Positions 4,975 through 10,208 of a DNA stretch of 10,208 bases are shown here, piece after piece. The stretch is from an uncultured Oscillospiraceae bacterium. GTDB lineage: Bacteria > Bacillota > Clostridia > Oscillospirales > Oscillospiraceae. Under the pieces are notes generated by a model. That model was given only the letters and a program-made list of their open reading frames with translations, ran no database searches and was not told the origin of the DNA. Numbering within the stretch: position 1 is the stretch's first letter; each line of letters opens with the position of its first letter. The translations under genes were made by a program, and so were the position numbers. The stretch covers positions 1 through 10,208 of the forward strand of contig CAJOCV010000116.1 in the NCBI GenBank assembly GCA_905233785.1, written 5' to 3'.

Positions 4975-6234
4975 ATGAAGAATAGACTGTTACCGGTCCT
5001 GTTGAGCCTGCTTCTCGTTATGTCACTCGCGTGCAGCCTTGTGAGCGTCACCGCCTTTGCCGACGGCGACACCATCACCTATGAGCTGAAGAAGGGCGAC
5101 ACCGTAGGGAAGGTCTGCAAGGATCTGGGCATCGACTTTGAAAAGAACTACCTGTGGATCACCAAGACCAACAACATCACCAACTATTCCACGCTGCCCG
5201 TGGGCAAGAAGCTGATTCTGCCCGCTCCCGGCAAGATCCTCACGTATACTGCGCCCACCGCGCCCACGGCTACCCCTGCGCCCACCGCCGCGGTGAACCC
5301 GAACGCACTGCCCGACCTGAGTGCGGGCGATGTGGTGACGTCCTACATCGTCTCCCACACCCTGCGCTCCGGTGAAACGGTGTATAAGGTCTGCAACAGC
5401 TACGGTATCAGCTTCCAGCAGAATTCCGAGACCATCACCAAGCTTAACAATATCACCAATTACGCCAAGCTCAAGGTGGGTCAGGTTCTGCTTTTGCCCA
5501 GCACCGTGGCTCCCGCCTCCGGCTCGTATTACAAGGTCGTCGCGCACCGGGTCGTCAAGGGCGATACCGTCGTCGGTCTATGCAAGACCTATGGCATTGA
5601 GTACGGCAAGAATGAGCAGCTGCTGAAGATTGTCAACAACAAGACCAACATGGCAAGCATCAAGGTCGGGGAGATCGTGTATATCCCTGTCCCGTCCGGC
5701 ACGGCTGTCACCGGCGGTACGCTTACCCCCGGTACGGGCACGAGCACACAGACCACCACGCAAACCATCACCTATACCCTCAAGAAGGGCGACACGGTGG
5801 CAAAGGTCTGCAAGGAGCTGGGCGTTGACTTCGCCAAGAACCAGACCTGGATCAAAAACACCAACAATATCCGCGATTTCAGCAAGCTCTATGTGGGTCA
5901 GGTGCTGATCCTGCCCGCCCCCGGTGTGATCGCAAGCGGCCCTCCGGCCGGCGGTACGAGCACAAACACAAACACCAATACCGGCTCCGGCAGCCGCACG
6001 ATGCACACCGGCGCCAACGGAACCTACATCATGCAGGTAGGCGGCGTCACGGTGAACACCGCCAACCCGGGTCAGACGGTCACCATCTATCCCATCCCCG
6101 ATAAGGGCTATGTGCTCAATGGCATTTCCGTCACCAAGACCGGCGGAAGCGACGCCGTCACGGTTACCAACAACAGCTTCGTTATGCCCGATTATGACGT
6201 GACCATATCTGTCACCTTTAAGGCCGCGAGCTAA
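4975..6234 (+). CDS. Secreted protein with four LysM domains
   Basis: This 419-aa exported protein has a signal peptide (basic MKNR, hydrophobic core, likely cleavage after AFA at residue 29). Cys20 (LAC) does not make a proper lipobox. Four LysM domains follow at about 34-86, 123-176, 188-239 and 265-317, each with the GDTV/GETV and TNNIT...L.VG..L.LP pattern. LysM binds N-acetylglucosamine polymers, so attachment to peptidoglycan is expected. Linkers are Pro/Thr/Ala-rich (about 88-115) or Thr/Gly/Asn-rich (about 240-264 and 318-345). The C-terminus (about 355-416) resembles a beta-sandwich bacterial repeat, with PGQTVTI, GYVLNGISVT and SFVMPDYDVTISVTF. No hydrolase or protease domain is present, so it may be structural or an adaptor. 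LysM 1 and 4 share 37 of 53 residues, and every LysM carries one cysteine in a KVC/GLC context. GGGAGGA precedes ATG 4975. The stop codon lies in the left end of a repeat element. Confidence 0.9.
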   Translation: MKNRLLPVLLSLLLVMSLACSLVSVTAFADGDTITYELKKGDTVGKVCKDLGIDFEKNYLWITKTNNITNYSTLPVGKKLILPAPGKILTYTAPTAPTATPAPTAAVNPNALPDLSAGDVVTSYIVSHTLRSGETVYKVCNSYGISFQQNSETITKLNNITNYAKLKVGQVLLLPSTVAPASGSYYKVVAHRVVKGDTVVGLCKTYGIEYGKNEQLLKIVNNKTNMASIKVGEIVYIPVPSGTAVTGGTLTPGTGTSTQTTTQTITYTLKKGDTVAKVCKELGVDFAKNQTWIKNTNNIRDFSKLYVGQVLILPAPGVIASGPPAGGTSTNTNTNTGSGSRTMHTGANGTYIMQVGGVTVNTANPGQTVTIYPIPDKGYVLNGISVTKTGGSDAVTVTNNSFVMPDYDVTISVTFKAAS

Positions 6235-6398
6235 GGCAACACCGCACAATACGCCTGCGGCATCTTCCGGAAAAACCGCGCCCTGATTTCGTCACTTTTT
6301 CTTGCAATACACACAGGATTCCTGCGAAATACCGCCTTCATCGGGACAAAAGTTTTCTCGGAATCTGCTCTTGCCGATTGCATCGGCGCTTCCCTGAA
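6232..6398. mobile_element. MITE-like repeat, copy 2
   Basis: This direct repeat of 4578-4714 is in the same orientation. The match begins at the TAA stop codon of the LysM gene, is exact for 82 bases, and differs at 2 of the first 98. A 29-base segment (6330-6358) is then present only here, after which homology resumes at CGGAATCTGCTCTTGCCG. The right end has diverged (reverse complement TTCAGGGAAGCGCCGATG) but keeps an inverted-repeat relation to the left end. Its internal palindrome is CCGATTGCATCGG (6374-6386), a different sequence from copy 1 with the same pairing. No transposase is encoded. Confidence 0.75.
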
Positions 6399-6410
6399 AA
6401 CTACATGGAT

Positions 6411-6447
6411 CACGGGGATGTGAAAAGAGTTTTTTCACATCCCCGTG
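6411..6447. repeat. Inverted repeat A of a tandem pair
   Basis: CACGGGGATGTGAAAA (6411-6426) pairs perfectly with TTTTCACATCCCCGTG (6432-6447) around a 5-base loop. The GC-rich part is at the base of the stem and the A/T part next to the loop, and no T-run follows. This is the reverse of an intrinsic terminator, though it may still reduce read-through from the LysM gene. Confidence 0.75.
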
Positions 6448-6472
6448 GTGTTTGGCCTGTATTTGGAAACCG

Positions 6473-6505
6473 GGGGCTGTGAAAAACGACGTTTTTCACA
6501 GCCCC
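6473..6505. repeat. Inverted repeat B of a tandem pair
   Basis: GGGGCTGTGAAAAAC (6473-6487) pairs perfectly with GTTTTTCACAGCCCC (6491-6505) around loop GAC. It resembles the repeat at 6411-6447, with an A:T pair replaced by C:G while pairing is kept. It lies 37 bases before the next gene. I found no convincing promoter between 6399 and 6542, so how the downstream operon is started remains unclear. Confidence 0.75.
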
Positions 6506-6542
6506 GTTACGCACAAAACTTTCTCAACAGGAATGGAGCCAT

Positions 6543-6908
6543 ATGAAGAAGAATACAATCTTGCGCGACGCGGCGCTGATTCTTGTCCTGCTGCTGGTCG
6601 CGGGGACACTCTATTTCGCCTTCAGCGCAAACAAGGAGGAGGGAGCCTGCGCCGTTGTGCTGAAAGAGGGCGAGGAGATCGGGCGCTACCCTTTAAATAA
6701 AGACGGCGTCTTTTCCCTGAACGGCGGCAGCAACACCCTCGTGATCGAAAACGGCTACGCCTGGCTTTCCGAGGCGAGCTGCCCGGATAAAATCTGCGTG
6801 CACATGGGGAAAATACACTTAAACGGGCAGCTGATCGTCTGTCTGCCGAACGCGCTGATCGTCACCGTGGAGGGCGGGGATGACGGTGGGGTGGACATTT
6901 TCAGCTGA
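6543..6908 (+). CDS. NusG domain II-containing protein
   Basis: This 121-aa protein has one N-terminal membrane anchor (about residues 8-28, short basic MKKN before it) and an extracytoplasmic domain of the NusG domain II type. The family signature is clear: CPDKICV (Cys80, Cys85) with His87, then GQLIVCLPN (Cys100) and a closing IVTVEGG strand. Despite the name it is not the transcription factor NusG, as it lacks the NGN and KOW parts. In Firmicutes this small protein commonly precedes a Gx/HepI-like membrane protein, as it does here 9 bases downstream. The biochemical role is not established. ATG 6543 is preceded by AGGA (6529-6532) and GGAG (6535-6538), the latter rather close. It is the first gene of a four-gene plus-strand operon. 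Confidence 0.88.
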   Translation: MKKNTILRDAALILVLLLVAGTLYFAFSANKEEGACAVVLKEGEEIGRYPLNKDGVFSLNGGSNTLVIENGYAWLSEASCPDKICVHMGKIHLNGQLIVCLPNALIVTVEGGDDGGVDIFS

Positions 6909-6917
6909 GGGCGCGGT

Positions 6918-7409
6918 ATGAGAACAAAAAAGGTGGCGGTCATGGGTCTGGCCGTGACGCTCGCGATGATCCTCTCCTTTGTGGAGAGTCAGGTTCCCGC
7001 CTTCGTGGCGGTTCCCGGCGTGAAGATGGGGCTTGCCAACATTGCGGTGGTGTTTGTGCTCTACAAGCTCGGTTGGAGAGAGGCGGCGCTGATTTCCCTT
7101 TTGCGCGTATTTCTTGTATCGCTGCTCTTCGGAAATTTCGCAAGCCTGTTCTACAGCCTTGCGGGCGCGGTGCTGAGCCTTGCGGGGATGATCGCGCTCA
7201 AGAAAACCGGACTCTTTTCCGAGATCGCCGTGAGCGTGTCAGGAGGCGTCCTGCACAATGTGGGGCAGATCGCCATGGCCTGCCTGCTGCTGCAGACGGA
7301 TGTGCTCCGCTATTATCTGCCTTTCCTGGTGCTCAGCGGTATCCTTGCGGGCATCGTGATCGGCTTGCTTGCCGGCGTGTTGATCAAACGGATTCGATTG
7401 GAGGCGTAA
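6918..7409 (+). CDS. Gx transporter family / HepI-like membrane protein
   Basis: This 163-aa integral membrane protein of about five hydrophobic segments matches the family named Gx transporter or heptaprenyl diphosphate synthase component I. Supporting features are the N-terminal VAVMGLAVTLAMILSFVE, the PGVKMGLANIAVVFVLYKLGW segment (residues about 32-53) and the SGGVLHNVGQIAMA segment (about 108-121). Its fold resembles small substrate-binding (S-component/ECF-like) transporters, so a role in taking up a small precursor is often suggested but not proven; no prenyl synthase catalytic subunit is next to it. GAGG overlapping the stop codon of the NusG domain II gene lies 7 bases before ATG 6918, so the two are probably translationally coupled. 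Confidence 0.85.
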   Translation: MRTKKVAVMGLAVTLAMILSFVESQVPAFVAVPGVKMGLANIAVVFVLYKLGWREAALISLLRVFLVSLLFGNFASLFYSLAGAVLSLAGMIALKKTGLFSEIAVSVSGGVLHNVGQIAMACLLLQTDVLRYYLPFLVLSGILAGIVIGLLAGVLIKRIRLEA

Positions 7410-7412
7410 AGG

Positions 7413-8126
7413 ATGCAAAGCGTTCTGGTTATCGCCGCGGTGGCGCCCGCGGTCTGGCTGCTTGTGAAGGTGTATCGCGCCGACCGTCTGGAGCGCGAGC
7501 CGGTGGGACTGATCGCGTCCCTCGCGCTGCTGGGGATCGTCTCTACCACGTTGGCTGCCCTTGCCGAGCAGCTTGGCGAGCTCGCGCTTTCCCGGTTTTA
7601 TCCGGAAGGCGCGCTTCCCTATGACGTGATTCTGTACTTCGGGATCGTAGCCTTCTCGGAGGAGGGCTTTAAATACCTGCTGCTCAAAAAGCGCACTTGG
7701 CGTTCGCCGGAGTTTAACTGCCTTTTTGACGCGGTGGTCTATGCGGTCAGCGTGTCGCTGGGCTTCGCGCTCTGGGAGAACATTGGGTATGTCCTGCGCT
7801 ATGGAATGGGTGCGGCGTTTGCGCGAGCGCTGACCGCCGTGCCGGGTCATGCCTGCTTTGGCGTGTTTATGGGCGCCTGGTACGGCGCGGCCAAAAGGCG
7901 GGAGCTTGCCGGAGATCCGCTCCGCGCGGAGCGATGCCGGAGAATGGCAGTGCTGGTGCCGGCGCTGCTGCACGGATGCTATGATTTTATCGCGGCAAGG
8001 CAGAGTGAAAGCATGAGTACGGTCTTTGTCGTCTTCGTCGCACTGATGTTTTTCATCGCCTATCGCCTGATCGTGCGCATCTCGAAAAACGACGGCTATT
8101 TGAATCCCCGCTGGGATCTGTTCTGA
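7413..8126 (+). CDS. PrsW-family intramembrane metalloprotease
   Basis: This 237-aa multi-spanning membrane protein carries the PrsW family motifs in order: EExxK (Glu83, Glu84, Lys87), FDAVVY (105-110), WEN (Glu122), a conserved His in PGHACFG (His146), and LHGCYD (His187, Asp191). These supply the presumed metal-binding glutamates and histidines, so the enzyme looks intact. Family members cleave membrane proteins; the best-known one degrades an anti-sigma factor in Bacillus subtilis to release an ECF sigma factor. No ECF sigma or anti-sigma gene is in this window, so the target is unknown. GGAGG (7400-7404) inside the end of the preceding gene lies 8 bases before ATG 7413, which follows that gene's stop by 3 bases. 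Confidence 0.9.
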   Translation: MQSVLVIAAVAPAVWLLVKVYRADRLEREPVGLIASLALLGIVSTTLAALAEQLGELALSRFYPEGALPYDVILYFGIVAFSEEGFKYLLLKKRTWRSPEFNCLFDAVVYAVSVSLGFALWENIGYVLRYGMGAAFARALTAVPGHACFGVFMGAWYGAAKRRELAGDPLRAERCRRMAVLVPALLHGCYDFIAARQSESMSTVFVVFVALMFFIAYRLIVRISKNDGYLNPRWDLF

Positions 8127-8132
8127 GTGCTT

Positions 8133-9509
8133 ATGAAACAATACATCGGAGACCGCGCCTTTTATCGCAAGCTGTTTGCGGTGCTGGTGCCGATCCTGAT
8201 CCAAAACCTGATTACAAACTTTGTGAGCCTGCTGGATAACGTGATGGTCGGACAGGTGGGCACGGAGCCGATGTCCGGCGTCGCCATCGTAAACCAGCTT
8301 CTTTTCGTCTTCAATCTCTGCATCTTCGGCGGCCTCGCGGGGCCGGGCATCTTCAGCGCCCAATTTTTCGGCAAGGGCGATGATGAGGGGGTGCGCCAGA
8401 CGATGCGCGTGAAGCTCTTTGTCGCGTCGGGGGCGGTGCTGCTGTTTGGCGCGCTGCTGCTGCGCCATGGGGAGGCGCTGATCTCCCTTTTCCTGCATGA
8501 AGGGGAGGAGGGGCTGGATCTCGCCGCAACGCTGCGCTATGGCAGGGACTATCTTGCGGTCATGCTCTGGCAGCTCGTTCCCTTTGCCGCCGGGCAGATC
8601 TATGCCAGCACCCTGCGCGAGGCGGGGGAGACCGTGCTTCCGATGAAGGCCGGCGTCGTCGCGGTGTTTGTGAATCTCGTTTTCAACTACATTTTTATCT
8701 TCGGCAAGCTGGGCTTTCCCGCGATGGGCGTGGTGGGCGCGGCCATTGCCACGGTGCTGGCCCGCTTTGTGGAATGCGGCATCGTGATGCTCTGGCCCTA
8801 CCTGCACCGGGATCGCTGCCCCTATGTGATCGGCGCGTTTCGCTCCCTGCGGGTGCCGCTGCCGCTCTTTCGGCAGATCACCGTGATGGGGCTTCCGCTG
8901 CTGGTGAACGAATTTCTCTGGTCGGGCGGCATGACCACGCTCAACCAGTGCTATTCCCTGCGCGGACTGGAGGTCGTCTCGGCCTTCAACATCTCCTCCA
9001 CGATCTCCAACCTCTTCTTCTGCGCCTTTCTCGCCATGGGCAACGCCATCGCCATCCTTGTGGGTCAGCTCCTGGGCGCGGGCGAGCTGCAGAAGGCGCG
9101 GGATGACGATCGAAAGCTGATCGCCTTCTCCGTCGCGCTGAGCGTCGCGGTCGGCGGCTTGATGGCGCTGGTATCGCCCTTCCTGCCGCGGCTCTACAAT
9201 ACTACCGAGGGTGTGCGGAGCCTCGCGGTACGGCTTTTGCTGGTCGGCGCGGCGCTGATGCCGGTTCACGCGTACGCCAACGCCTGTTACTTTACCCTGC
9301 GTTCGGGCGGCAAGACGCTCATCACCTTTGTGTTCGACAGCGTCTTTACCTGGGTCGTGTCGATCCCGGCGGCGTTTATTCTCTCGCGCTTTACCGCTCT
9401 GCCCATTTTGCCCATGTACATTGTGGTGGAGAGCCTTACGCTCATCAAAGTCGCCCTGGGCTTTTACCTCGTCAGAAGCGGCAAATGGGTCGTAAATCTT
9501 GTACAATAA
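8133..9509 (+). CDS. MATE family efflux transporter
   Basis: This 458-aa protein has about 12 hydrophobic segments arranged as two related halves, the normal size and layout for MATE (multidrug and toxic compound extrusion) transporters. These export cationic drugs, toxins or metabolites by Na+ or H+ antiport. The first half has PILIQNLITNFVSLLDNVMV followed by the family's NQLLFVFN and GPGIFSAQFFGKGD segments. A related helix pair recurs from about residue 250 (GLPLLVNEFLWSGGMTTLNQ). The substrate cannot be predicted. GTG 8127, directly after the protease stop codon, is an in-frame alternative that would add two residues; ATG 8133 is preferred only because it is ATG. Neither has a strong ribosome binding site, so coupling to the protease gene is likely. 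It ends 12 bases from the convergent sigE stop. Confidence 0.92.
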   Translation: MKQYIGDRAFYRKLFAVLVPILIQNLITNFVSLLDNVMVGQVGTEPMSGVAIVNQLLFVFNLCIFGGLAGPGIFSAQFFGKGDDEGVRQTMRVKLFVASGAVLLFGALLLRHGEALISLFLHEGEEGLDLAATLRYGRDYLAVMLWQLVPFAAGQIYASTLREAGETVLPMKAGVVAVFVNLVFNYIFIFGKLGFPAMGVVGAAIATVLARFVECGIVMLWPYLHRDRCPYVIGAFRSLRVPLPLFRQITVMGLPLLVNEFLWSGGMTTLNQCYSLRGLEVVSAFNISSTISNLFFCAFLAMGNAIAILVGQLLGAGELQKARDDDRKLIAFSVALSVAVGGLMALVSPFLPRLYNTTEGVRSLAVRLLLVGAALMPVHAYANACYFTLRSGGKTLITFVFDSVFTWVVSIPAAFILSRFTALPILPMYIVVESLTLIKVALGFYLVRSGKWVVNLVQ

Positions 9510-9521
9510 CTGACCACGGAA

Positions 9522-10208
9522 TCATACCTGCATCTGCCGCAGCATTTCCCGGCGCAGGCGGTCGATGATGCGCTTTTCGAGGCGGCTGATATAGCTTTGG
9601 GAGATCCCCATGGCGTCAGCCACCTCTTTTTGTGTGTATTCCCGCCCGTCGGGCAGTCCGAAGCGCATACGGATGATCTGCCGATCCCGCTCACTGAGCG
9701 CGGCAAGGGCGGTCATCAGCATGGAGATTTCCGCGTCATCCTCCAGCGGGCGGGAGACCTCGTCCGCGTCGGTGCCGAGAATGTCCGACAGCAGCAGCTC
9801 GTTTCCGTCCCAGTCGGTGTTGAGCGGCTCGTCAAAGCTCAGCTCGCTGCGCTGGGAGCCAACCTTCCGCAGGTGCATCAAAATTTCGTTTTCGATGCAG
9901 CGGGAGGCGTAGGTCGCGAGTTTGATGTTCTTTCCGGCCTGAAAGGTGTTTACCGCTTTGATCAGCCCGATCGTGCCGATGGAGATCAGATCTTCAATGT
10001 TGATGCCGGTGTTTTCAAAGCGCTTGGCGATGAATACCACGAGGCGCAGGTTGTGCTCAATGAGCTTTTTTCGCGCATCCTCCCGACCGGCGGCGAGAGC
10101 GTCTACCGCAGCGTCCTCTTCCGCGCGGGGCAGGGGAGGCGGCAGCGTGTCGCTGCCGCCGATGTAAAAGACCGAGGGAGGTTGGATGCCAAGAATGCGC
10201 AGAAGCTG
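9522..10208 (-). CDS. sigE: RNA polymerase sporulation sigma factor SigE (5' end outside window)
   Basis: The window holds 228 codons of the early mother-cell sigma factor. The frame stays open to the edge, so the start codon lies beyond 10208; a GTG at 10040 is only an internal valine. Region 2 contains KRFENTGINIEDLISIGTIG, KLATYASRCIENEILMHLR and then LSFDEPLNTDWDGNELLLSD, which is characteristic of SigE and differs from SigK. The C-terminal region 4 helix-turn-helix is YTQKEVADAMGISQSYISR. The first visible residues, QLLRILGIQPPSVFYIGG, match the end of the pro-sequence and the area cleaved by SpoIIGA in the Bacillus protein. By comparison with the 239-aa Bacillus protein about 10-15 residues are missing. 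It indicates a spore former and is convergent with the MATE gene. Confidence 0.95.
   Translation of the reverse strand, partial: QLLRILGIQPPSVFYIGGSDTLPPPLPRAEEDAAVDALAAGREDARKKLIEHNLRLVVFIAKRFENTGINIEDLISIGTIGLIKAVNTFQAGKNIKLATYASRCIENEILMHLRKVGSQRSELSFDEPLNTDWDGNELLLSDILGTDADEVSRPLEDDAEISMLMTALAALSERDRQIIRMRFGLPDGREYTQKEVADAMGISQSYISRLEKRIIDRLRREMLRQMQV

Noticed and set aside
4975..5040. LysM protein as a lipoprotein
   Set aside because: Cys20 follows Ser-Leu-Ala, which does not fit the lipobox (Leu/Val/Ile at -3), and a good signal peptidase I site AFA-D follows at residue 29.
6411..6505. Pair of intrinsic terminators after the LysM gene
   Set aside because: The stems lack a following T-run and have their GC pairs at the base with AT pairs at the loop, so they were listed as inverted repeats instead.
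7239..9506. 755-codon open frame on the minus strand
   Set aside because: It is antisense to the PrsW and MATE genes. The translation is rich in His, Arg, Gln and Asp without domains, a mirror of hydrophobic membrane-protein codons.
9522..10040. SigE starting at the GTG at 10040
   Set aside because: The frame continues upstream to the window edge with conserved SigE residues including the pro-sequence boundary FYIGG, so this GTG is internal.

Overview
The window looks like the chromosome of a spore-forming, anaerobic, fairly GC-rich Clostridia member, most likely an Oscillospiraceae/Ruminococcaceae-type gut bacterium. This rests on three things: a ferredoxin-dependent 2-oxoacid oxidoreductase, a mother-cell sporulation sigma factor (SigE), and strong AGGAGG-type ribosome binding sites. 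The taxon is an inference; no rRNA or other marker gene is present.

Layout. (1) 1-394 has no gene but is packed with inverted repeats. (2) 395-3007, minus strand, is a compact four-gene operon read ferredoxin (delta), alpha, beta, gamma. It encodes a 2-oxoacid:ferredoxin oxidoreductase of the Vor/Kor type. (3) 3117-3863, minus strand, is a P-loop ATPase with a good sigma-A-type promoter just upstream; it may lead the oxidoreductase operon. (4) 3954-4974 is a gene-poor kilobase. It holds an AT-rich patch, a perfect 20-bp inverted repeat, a small 58-aa minus-strand gene with a textbook ribosome binding site, and one copy of a MITE-like repeat. (5) 4975-6234, plus strand, is a secreted protein with four LysM domains, transcribed from its own promoter. 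A second copy of the same repeat begins exactly at its stop codon. (6) 6411-6506 holds two similar inverted repeats. (7) 6543-9509, plus strand, is a tight four-gene operon: NusG domain II protein, Gx (HepI-like) membrane protein, PrsW-type intramembrane protease, MATE transporter. (8) 9522 to the window end, minus strand, is sigE, convergent with the MATE gene and cut by the window edge at its 5' end.

How the genes relate. The oxidoreductase is a four-subunit enzyme that oxidatively decarboxylates (or reductively carboxylates) 2-oxoacids with ferredoxin, and the adjoining ATPase may serve it. The plus-strand operon is a membrane/envelope set whose joint role is not evident. SigE belongs to sporulation and is probably unrelated to its neighbours. 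I found no defence island, CRISPR array, tRNA, rRNA or transposase. The least conventional content is the LysM gene between two direct copies of a terminal-inverted-repeat element, the small gene beside it, and the many intergenic hairpins.
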